From Candidatus Rickettsiella isopodorum (GTDB lineage: Bacteria > Pseudomonadota > Gammaproteobacteria > Diplorickettsiales > Diplorickettsiaceae), in NCBI RefSeq assembly GCF_001881495.1, contig NZ_LUKY01000029.1:23814-87813 (forward strand): DNA of 64,000 bases, given 5' to 3'. Under the pieces are notes generated by a model. The model was given only the letters and a program-made list of their open reading frames with translations, was not told the DNA's origin and searched no databases. This document shows, piece by piece, positions 45,787 through 54,393 of this stretch; position 1 is the first letter of the stretch; each line of letters starts with the position of its first letter. Position numbers and translations under genes: made by a program.

Positions 45787-47697
45787 ATGTGTAAAAAATT
45801 TGGGGTTTTTTTTCTGGCCATACTATTGACTAGCTCTTTAGTATCCGCTAAAGAAAACGTTATCTTAAAAACTAGAGCGGGCGAATTTACGATTGATCCA
45901 GCAAGGTTGGCTATTTTAGTTGATCCCAGTGGTGATTCAGCAGCGATTAGTTTGACACAAGAAGGTCCTTTATTTGATGAAGTAAAAGATCTAAAAGTGG
46001 ATAATAAAACGGCACAATGGTATTACCCTCATCTTAAGATGCAAGTTAAAGTAGCAGCAGATGAACAAGGCCTAAAATTTTCTTTTAAAACAAGCAAAGA
46101 ACAAACTTTTCAATGGCCTATATCGGGATTAACACCACAAGCTAAAGCTTTAGTTCTTCCAGATGGAGAAGGGTTATATATTCCTAATCACGATCTTTTT
46201 TGGCTTAAAGAATTTAAAAAATATCCTAGCTTATCTTTAAGTATTCCATTCTGGTCAATAGAATACGCGGATGACAATTATGTCAGTTATATTTGGGACG
46301 ATCATGATGTTGATACTGATGTGCAGGTACATGAAAAGCAAACCCAACTTTATGTGATGAACGAACATCACTTTCTAAAGCGATCCCATTTTTCAGAATA
46401 TACCCTATTAATCCACTTGACAGGAGATTCGCCGATAAGTCCAGCACTGGATTATCGTAATTTACTGATCAATGAAAATAAGTTTGTGTCTCTCAAGCAA
46501 AAGATACTCGAAAATGCCAATGTAAATAAATTATTAGGAGCTTTTCACATTTGGGTATGGGGTGATGGTAAAAGCTTAGTAATGTTAGATCAACTGGAAA
46601 AATTAGGTATTAAGCATGCTTTAATAAATTATGATGCGAATCCAATTCCGAATGGTTTTAACATTGAAAAAGAGTATATTCATAATGCTAAAAGCATGGG
46701 TTATTTAATAGGCCCTTATGATAGTTTTGATAATGCCCAAAATCCAAAAACTTCCGATAGTATAACCTCAACTTGGCCTAATCATTTATGGCCAGAAGCT
46801 TGTATTCGAAATCCCAATGGATCGATTTTAACTGGATTTGCAAGTCGTGGCTGTTATTTAAGCTCAGAGGCACTTCGCTTAAGAGAATCTAAAGAGAAAA
46901 ATATCGCAAATCAAATCGAAAAAATGTTAAATAAAGGAGACAATACAATTTTCTTAGATTGTGATGCAGCCTATCCACTTTATGATGATTATTCAAAACA
47001 TCATCCTATGATACGCGAACAAGATTTAAGTAATCGCTTGGAACGGATGCGATTTGTTGGTAGTGATCAGAAGATAGTGTTAGGTTCAGAAACGGGATTG
47101 TCTTGGGCTAATCCAACTATCGCTTATAATAATGGTGCGTTTTTGGCGTTTCCAGAAACTTTTTGGCCTGCTTTGCAAGATAAGAAGCATTTTGGAGTTT
47201 GGCAGCCTGGTTATGCTCCAAAAATTCTATTCCAAGCATATAATGCACCCGATGAATTTATTCGTGGATCCTATAATCCGCGTTATAGATTGCCGCTGTA
47301 TGAAGCAGTATTCCATGATTCAGTGATTACCACTGATCGTTGGGAATTGAACGAATTAAAGATTCCAGCGATTAGAAAAATTAAAGCGTTATTACAAAAT
47401 CTTTATAATGTTCCTCCGATTTGGGTGTTAGATCAAAAAACATTACAAAAAAATAAAAAATATTTTCTAGATTACTATAATTTTTTCTTCCCTCTTCATC
47501 AAATGGCTGGAATAGAAGCACTCACAAGGTTTGATTGGCTAACGGATGATCATTTAATCCAACAAACGCAATTTGGGAATCGACTTATCCTAACTGCAAA
47601 TTTTTCCGATAGAGTCTATGAAAATATAGGGCCGCGTTGTATACGAGCGGAATGGAAAGAAGATGGTAGTACGTCTTTATTTTGTCCAAAAAATTAA
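45787..47697 (+). CDS. Secreted glycoside-hydrolase-like protein
   Basis: 636 residues with a clear Sec signal peptide (MCKKFGVFFLAILLTSSLVSA, cut before KEN). A beta-rich N-terminal domain (about 25-220) is followed by what looks like a catalytic TIM barrel (about 245-540) with acidic motifs at strand ends: GAFHIWVWGDG, HALINYDANP, NTIFLDCDAAYPLYDDY (D391/D393) and IVLGSETGLSWANP (E435), and a short C-terminal beta domain (LILTANFSD). The layout resembles large alpha-retaining glycosidases such as the endo-alpha-N-acetylgalactosaminidase-like families, but I cannot assign a family with certainty. It would act in the periplasm or outside the cell, possibly on host glycans. No sugar-use genes are adjacent. 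Confidence 0.7.
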   Translation: MCKKFGVFFLAILLTSSLVSAKENVILKTRAGEFTIDPARLAILVDPSGDSAAISLTQEGPLFDEVKDLKVDNKTAQWYYPHLKMQVKVAADEQGLKFSFKTSKEQTFQWPISGLTPQAKALVLPDGEGLYIPNHDLFWLKEFKKYPSLSLSIPFWSIEYADDNYVSYIWDDHDVDTDVQVHEKQTQLYVMNEHHFLKRSHFSEYTLLIHLTGDSPISPALDYRNLLINENKFVSLKQKILENANVNKLLGAFHIWVWGDGKSLVMLDQLEKLGIKHALINYDANPIPNGFNIEKEYIHNAKSMGYLIGPYDSFDNAQNPKTSDSITSTWPNHLWPEACIRNPNGSILTGFASRGCYLSSEALRLRESKEKNIANQIEKMLNKGDNTIFLDCDAAYPLYDDYSKHHPMIREQDLSNRLERMRFVGSDQKIVLGSETGLSWANPTIAYNNGAFLAFPETFWPALQDKKHFGVWQPGYAPKILFQAYNAPDEFIRGSYNPRYRLPLYEAVFHDSVITTDRWELNELKIPAIRKIKALLQNLYNVPPIWVLDQKTLQKNKKYFLDYYNFFFPLHQMAGIEALTRFDWLTDDHLIQQTQFGNRLILTANFSDRVYENIGPRCIRAEWKEDGSTSLFCPKN

Positions 47698-47776
47698 TGT
47701 TTTTATACTAGATATTTTTAATCATCTAATTTAATCTAAGTCACTTTAGTTTACCAAAATAATAAAAAAATACGGG

Positions 47777-49708
47777 ATGACTTGTCGTAAAAAATTTATT
47801 TCAGTTTGGAATGAAATAAAGAAATTTCTTAGTTTTATGGATAAAAGGACTGCAGTGGGTCAATTAAATGATACCACTGCTTTTCCTTGGGTTTTAAATT
47901 TTTCCAAGAATTTTTCTGCGAATTATAGAAAATGTAAAAGTAATCGTTGGGATTATTTAATTTCTATTCATGCCTTTAAGAATTCTAATGAATTGATGAA
48001 ACGAGTTGAAGAAGATCCAATCTATGAAAGATCCTATTTAATAAAAAAATATAATGAACGTCTATTATTTTACTCAAAGGATAAAATCAATCCTTGGATT
48101 ATTGACGATACAAATGATATTTGTCTCGTGCTCAATAGAAAAAATTATTTGGAATTTGAGGCGAAATTTCAATTTTTAAAAGAAAAAGATTCTGTCAGAT
48201 TTTATTCATTGATTTCAATTTGGGAGAAAATTAATAAATTCATAATTAAAAACAAAGCGATGCAATTTTTTTATTTACTTTGGTCTGGCTTTATTAGCCA
48301 TGCTAATTTATTAAATTGGATTAGTTTTTTACTCTTATTATTTTCCTTGTCGCTTTATAGCTATCCGGTTATTTTTTTAATGTTAGGCATATCTTTAGTC
48401 AGCTATCTGATCGTACAGCTTGTTTTTTTGGTTAAAAAAAATTCAATAATCCTTCCGAAAATCAACCCAGAAGAATCTGAACAAATTCTAGAATCTTTAA
48501 AAATAGAAATATTTAATGAGGAAAAAAATAAGCATGAATTTAAATTGATTCATGAGATAGTTTTTGATTTTTCAAAAAAAGTAAAATTACATGAGGTTTT
48601 AAATTCAATTTCAGCTATTCAAAAAAATTTTGACCCAATTTATTATCCACGTTTAGGTATAAAACAATCCAAACTTTATCAATATTTAACAGAAGTGTAT
48701 CCGAAAACACAGTTTATTGCTTCTCTAATGGTGAATTTGATCAGTGTGATACTTTATACGTATTTGTTACTTTGGGCTATTCAAAGTTGTTTGATAGTTT
48801 TAGGGGCTGTTTGTTTGGCGGGCATAATTTCCTCTCCTGTGGCAGTGGGTAGCTTGATTTTAATTGCAGCGGGGTTTTTTTTAATTCATCATCTTTGCGA
48901 ATTTCTTGCCAGAGAAGTTTTTTATCAACGAACTATCTTAAATCGAATGGATGAAAAATGTGAATATCACTATAAGGATGAACAAGGTAAACAACAAGTT
49001 ATACAATTAGAAAAATGGAAAAAATTTGAATATTTACAAGATAATATTTGTTATTTGCAGCTAGAATTTAAAACTTTTTTTAAAAAAAATAACTTAAACA
49101 ATTTATATGATAAATTTTATAGCGTGTTTAATAGTTTGATACTAAAAAAAAATGTCTATTGTTCTAGCGAGCAAGATAAAGTATTAGGGAAAGCAAGTTC
49201 TGCTTTCAAAATAGTAAAAAAATTATTGAATCGTTTTTTTGCTTTTTCTGGAGGTGGTTTTTATGGGTATAATCTAAGCCAGCAAATCGTATGGAAAAGT
49301 AAGTTAGGACTTCATATTCTTTCTAAGACGCTTACATTGCCAATAGTACTGATCGTCATTCCACTAATTGTTATCAATGGGATTGCTAATCTAATCACCT
49401 ATCATTTTCATAGTAGACAACTAAATCGTTTTGAAGTGGCAAAGAATTTAGATAGAAAACTAGAAAGTTTAGAACAAACCAATAAAAAACTTTTATTTTT
49501 AGCAGCTCTTTTAAGCTTAGAGCTTAAACATGCATCCGATCCAGTGGTTAACTTGATTGCGGATTTAGAATCCGATTTATTACTAGTCAATAAAAATATT
49601 TCTTGTAAAAAAAAACCTGATCATTTTTCTTTTTTTAAAAAGAACTCTCAAAAAATAGATACTGTCGTCGATGATAAATATTTACAAAATTTGAAATTTG
49701 AAATATAA
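47777..49708 (+). CDS. Multi-pass membrane protein of unknown function
   Basis: I do not recognise a family. The 643 residues hold hydrophobic helix pairs at about 173-218 (FLLLLFSLSLYSYPVIFL) and about 315-380 (ending AAGFFLIHHLCEF), plus one at about 515-540 (TLPIVLIVIPLIVING). Between and after them are charged helical stretches rich in Lys, Asn and Asp. There is no signal peptide. The sequence is A+T-rich and Lys/Asn-rich, like the 1236-residue gene at 4219. A host-membrane-inserted secreted effector and a bacterial inner-membrane protein are both possible. It follows the glycoside-hydrolase-like gene by 79 bases on the same strand. Confidence 0.65.
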   Translation: MTCRKKFISVWNEIKKFLSFMDKRTAVGQLNDTTAFPWVLNFSKNFSANYRKCKSNRWDYLISIHAFKNSNELMKRVEEDPIYERSYLIKKYNERLLFYSKDKINPWIIDDTNDICLVLNRKNYLEFEAKFQFLKEKDSVRFYSLISIWEKINKFIIKNKAMQFFYLLWSGFISHANLLNWISFLLLLFSLSLYSYPVIFLMLGISLVSYLIVQLVFLVKKNSIILPKINPEESEQILESLKIEIFNEEKNKHEFKLIHEIVFDFSKKVKLHEVLNSISAIQKNFDPIYYPRLGIKQSKLYQYLTEVYPKTQFIASLMVNLISVILYTYLLLWAIQSCLIVLGAVCLAGIISSPVAVGSLILIAAGFFLIHHLCEFLAREVFYQRTILNRMDEKCEYHYKDEQGKQQVIQLEKWKKFEYLQDNICYLQLEFKTFFKKNNLNNLYDKFYSVFNSLILKKNVYCSSEQDKVLGKASSAFKIVKKLLNRFFAFSGGGFYGYNLSQQIVWKSKLGLHILSKTLTLPIVLIVIPLIVINGIANLITYHFHSRQLNRFEVAKNLDRKLESLEQTNKKLLFLAALLSLELKHASDPVVNLIADLESDLLLVNKNISCKKKPDHFSFFKKNSQKIDTVVDDKYLQNLKFEI

Positions 49709-49759
49709 AAGATTTATTTTAAGAATTATTTTTTTATGCTTGTCTTATTTTAAACTAAA

Positions 49760-49797
49760 GAATATATTTGCTTAGCTTAAATATCGAAGCAATATTC
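49760..49797. other. Bulged inverted repeat upstream of cca
   Basis: Arms GAATATATTTGCTT (49760-49773) and AAGCAATATTC (49787-49797) pair over 11 positions with a 3-base bulge. It lies in the 220-base gap between the membrane-protein gene and cca. It could be an mRNA hairpin; no T-run follows. Confidence 0.3.
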
Positions 49798-49928
49798 TCA
49801 ATAAAAAACAGAGGAAAAAATAAGGATACGAACATCCATACCTTTCTAGTTTGGCAAATGGGCTGCTTTAGTCTATTTTATTATTTTGTTTCTAGCTAGG
49901 TTATGCAATAACTTTGAAGGAAGGCGCT

Positions 49929-51122
49929 TTGGAAATTTATTTGGTTGGTGGAGCAGTGCGTGATCAATTATTGGGTTATCCGATAAAGGAACGTGATTAT
50001 GTAGTCGTAGGCGCAAGTCCTGAAGAAATGTTAAAGCAAGGTTTTCGCTTGATTGGGAAAGATTTTCCGGTATTTCTTCATCCTAAAACTCATGATGAAT
50101 ATGCATTAGCACGCACAGAGCGAAAAATTGGTCCTGGTTATAAAGGCTTCTCCTGCTATGCAGCGCCGGATGTTACACTCGAGGATGATTTGCTACGTAG
50201 GGATTTGACCATTAATGCGATGGCACAAAATAGCAGTGGCCATATTATTGATCCTTTTCAAGGACAAAAAGATATCGATAATAAGATGTTGCGCCATGTC
50301 TCTCCCGCCTTTAGTGAAGATCCCGTACGTATTTTACGCGTTGCACGCTTTATGGCGCGATTTTCTCCATTAGGCTTTCGAGTAGCTAAAGAAACCATGG
50401 AGTTAATGAAGGCTATGGTATCTGTTGGTGAAGTGCAAGCGCTGGTGCCGGAACGAGTTTGGCAAGAATTTTCTACTGCACTCACTGAACCTGCACCACA
50501 AGCTTTCATTAGAACTTTATATGATTGTGGTGCGTTAGCAGTATTATTTCCTGAGCTGCAAGCGTTATATATAAAATATGAACGTATAGCCGACCCAAGA
50601 TCGCAAGGTCATAGTTATTTATCCGTTTTAGAAAAAGCAGTGGTCTTGACTGATGATCCCCAGGTACGTTTTGCAGCAATACTTTGTGATTTAGGTAAGG
50701 GTGTAGCAAAAGAAGAAACTCAAATGGGAATTCATACGATACAAACATTATGCCAGCGTTATCGTATACCCCATGCTTATGTTTCTCTGGCAACGACAGC
50801 CGCTGCATACCACTTGCTTTGTCATCGCGCATTAGATCTAGATGCACAATCGTTATATGTTTTACTGGAGAAAACGGATGCATTTAGACAATCTTCTCGT
50901 TTAGATCAATTTTTATTAGTTTGCGAAGCAGACTTTCAAGCTTATTCTGGATTAGGTCACATAATTTATTTACAAAAAGATAGAGTATGGGCGGCGTTCG
51001 TTACTGCTAAAAAAGTATCTGCCAATAAGATAAAAAAATCGGGTATAACCGGCGCAGCATTGGGGAAAAAATTGATTGAACATCGTATTAAGGCTATATC
51101 AGATTTTTTACAAAAAATATAA
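49929..51122 (+). CDS. cca: CCA-adding tRNA nucleotidyltransferase, HD motif altered
   Basis: Adds or repairs the 3' CCA of tRNAs; 397 residues. The class II nucleotidyltransferase head is intact: EIYLVGGAVRDQLLG, IKERDYVVVG, DDLLRRDLTINAMA and DPVRILRVARFMARF. The C-terminal HD-type domain found in enterobacterial CCA enzymes is present (ending HLLCHRALDL), but its HD motif reads CDLGKG, with C253 in place of histidine, so the phosphohydrolase activity is probably lost. I use the TTG at 49929, which gives the family N-terminus (M)EIYLVGG and has AAGGA 7 bases upstream; an in-frame TTG lies 15 bases earlier. This window's tRNA-Thr encodes its own CCA, suggesting a mainly repair role here. Confidence 0.93.
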   Translation: MEIYLVGGAVRDQLLGYPIKERDYVVVGASPEEMLKQGFRLIGKDFPVFLHPKTHDEYALARTERKIGPGYKGFSCYAAPDVTLEDDLLRRDLTINAMAQNSSGHIIDPFQGQKDIDNKMLRHVSPAFSEDPVRILRVARFMARFSPLGFRVAKETMELMKAMVSVGEVQALVPERVWQEFSTALTEPAPQAFIRTLYDCGALAVLFPELQALYIKYERIADPRSQGHSYLSVLEKAVVLTDDPQVRFAAILCDLGKGVAKEETQMGIHTIQTLCQRYRIPHAYVSLATTAAAYHLLCHRALDLDAQSLYVLLEKTDAFRQSSRLDQFLLVCEADFQAYSGLGHIIYLQKDRVWAAFVTAKKVSANKIKKSGITGAALGKKLIEHRIKAISDFLQKI

Positions 51123-51186
51123 ACTATTTTCTGCTAAAAAAACACTAGCATTAGAGCCCTTCTTTTTTTCCAATTGAAATCATTGC

Positions 51187-52284
51187 ATGCATGAGCAGAG
51201 TCTCTTAGAATGTGGGCTCATTTATGATCCTCTTTTATTTATGTTAAGTGATGAACTACTCAGCTATGCAAAAAAACTCGGTTTTGGCGAACTTTTTTTT
51301 AAAATAGATCAAGTTAATCAACTTTGTGCCATTGTAGCGATACATAGCACGCGCTTAGGTCCTGCCTTAGGGGGATGCCGTTTTATTGAATACACATCCA
51401 TAAACCTTGCTATTCATGATGCCTTACGTTTAGCGCAGGGGATGAGTTACAAAGCAGCATTAGCCAATTTACCTTTAGGTGGTGGCAAAACGGTGTTAAT
51501 GCGACCTAAAGAACTGTCAGATCGTAGCGCCTATTTTCGCGCATTGGGTCGTTTTGTGAATGAATTTAAAGGACGTTATATTATAGCGATGGATAGTGGT
51601 GTGGTGATTGAGGATATGGATAGTATTGCGCTCGAAACTCCCTATGTCGTCACTACTTCTAAGCATAAAGGCAATCCTGCGCCTTATACTGCTTTAAGTG
51701 TATTATATGGCATTGAGGCGGCGGTTAAATTTAAACTTCATCTTGATCATTTAGAAGGCGTGCATGTTGCTATCCAAGGGTTGGGACATGTGGGGATTGC
51801 TTTAGCCAATGCATTGCGAAAAAAAGGTGCTCGTTTAACTGTTTGTGATAATAATGCCGAGTTAATGCAACATTACGCAAAAGATTTACAGGCTACTATT
51901 GTGGAGCCAGATGAGATTTATGCCATTGAATGTGATGTTTTTTCTCCTTGTGCTTTAGGAGCTGTATTGAATGATGAATCAATTTCTCAACTCAATACGG
52001 CGATTGTGGCAGGCTCCGCTAATAATCAATTAGCCGAACCTCGACATGCGAATTTATTGCATAAAAAAAATATTTTATATGCTCCGGATTATGTTATTAA
52101 TTCGGGAGGCTTGATTTATGCTTATGCGGAATATCAAAATCGCTTGAATCGAGCACATGTGGTGCAACACATATCGACAATTTATAGTACACTCTTAGAA
52201 ATATTTAGGTGTGCACATGAGGAAAATAAATCCCCCAGTAGGGTTGCTGATAGCTTGGCTGAATCACGATTAAATAGTATTTAA
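51187..52284 (+). CDS. Leucine dehydrogenase-type amino acid dehydrogenase
   Basis: NAD-dependent oxidative deaminase of the Glu/Leu/Phe/Val dehydrogenase family, turning branched-chain amino acids into 2-oxo acids. Motifs: IHSTRLGPALGGCRF, the glycine-rich LPLGGGKTVLM with its lysine, FAM-type MDSGVVIEDMD, the Rossmann segment IQGLGHVGIALANAL, AGSANNQL and APDYVINSGGLIYAYAEY. The first ATG gives 365 residues; an internal ATG at 51241 aligns better with the usual N-terminus and may be the true start (347 residues). Neither has a clear ribosome site. It directly precedes the E1-E2 genes, so the pathway is amino acid to 2-oxo acid to acyl-CoA. Confidence 0.93.
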   Translation: MHEQSLLECGLIYDPLLFMLSDELLSYAKKLGFGELFFKIDQVNQLCAIVAIHSTRLGPALGGCRFIEYTSINLAIHDALRLAQGMSYKAALANLPLGGGKTVLMRPKELSDRSAYFRALGRFVNEFKGRYIIAMDSGVVIEDMDSIALETPYVVTTSKHKGNPAPYTALSVLYGIEAAVKFKLHLDHLEGVHVAIQGLGHVGIALANALRKKGARLTVCDNNAELMQHYAKDLQATIVEPDEIYAIECDVFSPCALGAVLNDESISQLNTAIVAGSANNQLAEPRHANLLHKKNILYAPDYVINSGGLIYAYAEYQNRLNRAHVVQHISTIYSTLLEIFRCAHEENKSPSRVADSLAESRLNSI

Positions 52285-52325
52285 AAAATATTTCGATCAG
52301 GTAGCACTTTTAAAAAGAGGTTAAT

Positions 52326-53417
52326 ATGAGCGAGGTTGCGAGATTCTCTATTGAGTATACTCGTTTTTTGGATCCTAAAGGCGAAGCTCAACAAGATTTG
52401 CCAGCATTTACGCATAATCTTCATGAATTGTTAAAATTGTATCAGCAAATGATGTTCACGCGTCTTTTTGATTACAAAGCGGTAGCCTTACAAAGAACAG
52501 GTATGCTCAATACGTATGCTTCGACACTTGGACAAGAGGCCATTTCTGTTGGGATAGGTGCGAGCATGCAAAAAGAGGATGTCTTGTGTCCTTTTTACCG
52601 AGATTATGCTGCCCAATTGATGCGCGGTGTGAAAATGAGTGAGATTCTTAGTTATTGGAAAGGAAATGAATGGGGAAATCATTTTAGTGAATGTCCTTTA
52701 GATTTCCCTATTTGTGTACCGATAGCGACTCAGCTTTTACATGCCGCAGGTGTTGCAACGGCGTTTAAACTTCGCAAACAAGCAAGAGTTGCCGTATCAA
52801 CCTGCGGAGATGGGGCTACCTCTGAAGGTGATTTTTATGAAGCCTTAAATATTGCTGGCGTTTGGCAATTACCCATAGTATTTGTCATTGATAATAATCA
52901 ATGGGCAATTTCTGTGCCGCGTAAACATCAATCTCACGCACGAACTTTAGCGCAAAAGGCCATTGCGGCAGGAATTCATGGTGAACAGGTTGATGGAAAT
53001 GATGTGATTGCCATGAAATTTGTAATGGATAAGGCGCTTAGCAAAGCACGTGATGGGCATGGTCCGAGTCTCATAGAAGCGTTAAGCTATCGATTATGTG
53101 ATCATACTACTGCTGATGATGCGAGCCGCTATCGTCGTGAGGAAGAATTACAGCAAGCATGGCAAGAAGAACCCTTAAGACGTTTAAAAAATTATTTAAT
53201 TAATCAGAAAAGTTGGTCGGATGAAGAAGAGGAAAATTTTAAAAAAGAATGTGAAAAAAAGATCGAAATCGCTGTAACTGAGTATCTTTCCTTAGCTAAA
53301 CCGGCAGTCACTGATATATTTGATTATCATTATGCAGAATTACCACATGATTTAATTGAACAACGTATCGAAGCTGAGGCATTGTTTATGTTAAGCAAGG
53401 ATCGCGTCGATGGTTGA
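52326..53417 (+). CDS. pdhA: 2-oxoacid (pyruvate or branched-chain) dehydrogenase E1 alpha subunit
   Basis: Thiamine-diphosphate-binding subunit of a heterotetrameric E1. The TPP motif is CGDGATSEGDFYEALNIAGVWQLPIVFVIDNNQWAISVP; YASTLGQEAISVGIG and the phosphorylation-loop-like YRLCDHTTADDASRYR are also typical. The 363 residues include a mobile helical C-terminus. AAGAGG precedes the ATG. It overlaps the E1 beta gene by 8 bases. Its place behind leucine dehydrogenase suggests branched-chain 2-oxo acids as substrate, but pyruvate is equally possible and the sequence does not decide. Confidence 0.94.
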   Translation: MSEVARFSIEYTRFLDPKGEAQQDLPAFTHNLHELLKLYQQMMFTRLFDYKAVALQRTGMLNTYASTLGQEAISVGIGASMQKEDVLCPFYRDYAAQLMRGVKMSEILSYWKGNEWGNHFSECPLDFPICVPIATQLLHAAGVATAFKLRKQARVAVSTCGDGATSEGDFYEALNIAGVWQLPIVFVIDNNQWAISVPRKHQSHARTLAQKAIAAGIHGEQVDGNDVIAMKFVMDKALSKARDGHGPSLIEALSYRLCDHTTADDASRYRREEELQQAWQEEPLRRLKNYLINQKSWSDEEEENFKKECEKKIEIAVTEYLSLAKPAVTDIFDYHYAELPHDLIEQRIEAEALFMLSKDRVDG

Positions 53418-54393
53418 AATAACATTGATAGAAGCGATTACACAGGCATTAGCCTATGAAATGTCTGTTGATGAAGAAGTTGTTTTACTGGGTGAAGATA
53501 TTGGTATTAATGGGGGTGTATTTCGCGCAACAACTCAATTATTCAAAAAATTTGGTGCCAATCGTGTTTTGGATACTCCTTTAGCTGAGTCTATGATAGC
53601 GGGTCTTGCGATTGGCATGGCAACACAAGGCTTAAAACCGATTGCTGAATTCCAATTTATGGGATTTAGTTATCCAGCGTTCGATCAAATTATCAATCAT
53701 GCGGCGCGCTTTCGTAATCGTACTCGTGGACGTTTACATTGCCCTTTAGTGTTTCGTATGCCCTATGGTGCAGGGATCCACGCACCTGAGCATCATTCTG
53801 AGAGTACCGAAGCGCTTTTTTCACACATTCCAGGTTTACGTGTGGTGATTCCTTCATCACCAGCACGCGCTTATGGTTTATTGCTGGCCTCGATCCGTAA
53901 TCCTGATCCAGTTATTTTTTTAGAACCCACCCGTCTTTATCGTTTAAACAAACAAAAAGTAATCGATACCGGTGAAGCGTTGCCGTTAGATCAAAGTTTT
54001 ATTTTAAGAGAAGGGAACGATATCACTTTGATTAGTTGGGGGGCGATGTTGCATGAAACTTTATTAGTTGCGGATAAGTTATTGCAAGAAAAAGGAAGGC
54101 ATGCTGAAGTCATTGACGTTGCTACGATTAAACCTTTAGATATTAATACGCTTTTAACCTCTGTAGAAAAAACTGGACGATGCATCGTCATCCATGAAGC
54201 CGCCCGTTATTGTGGTGTAGGTGCAGAAATTGTCGCACAATTGAGTGAAAAAGCATTTCTCTTTTTACAGGCACCACTACAGCGTGTTACCGGTTACGAT
54301 GTAACGGTTCCTTATGCGCAATTAGAAAAACAATATTTACCCAGTGTCACCAGAATTTACAATGTAGTTGAGCAAACATTGGAGTTTACATGA
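53410..54393 (+). CDS. pdhB: 2-oxoacid dehydrogenase E1 beta subunit
   Basis: Partner of the E1 alpha subunit; completes the TPP site and carries the transketolase-like C-terminal domain. The N-terminus LIEAITQALAYEMSVDEEVVLLGEDIGINGGVFRAT, DTPLAESMIAGLAIGMATQGLKPIAEFQFMGF, and APEHHSESTEALFSHIPGLRVVIPSSPA are family signatures. The 327 residues are normal. It overlaps E1 alpha by 8 bases and E2 by 4 bases (ATGA), so the three subunits are translationally coupled. Confidence 0.96.
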   Translation: MVEITLIEAITQALAYEMSVDEEVVLLGEDIGINGGVFRATTQLFKKFGANRVLDTPLAESMIAGLAIGMATQGLKPIAEFQFMGFSYPAFDQIINHAARFRNRTRGRLHCPLVFRMPYGAGIHAPEHHSESTEALFSHIPGLRVVIPSSPARAYGLLLASIRNPDPVIFLEPTRLYRLNKQKVIDTGEALPLDQSFILREGNDITLISWGAMLHETLLVADKLLQEKGRHAEVIDVATIKPLDINTLLTSVEKTGRCIVIHEAARYCGVGAEIVAQLSEKAFLFLQAPLQRVTGYDVTVPYAQLEKQYLPSVTRIYNVVEQTLEFT

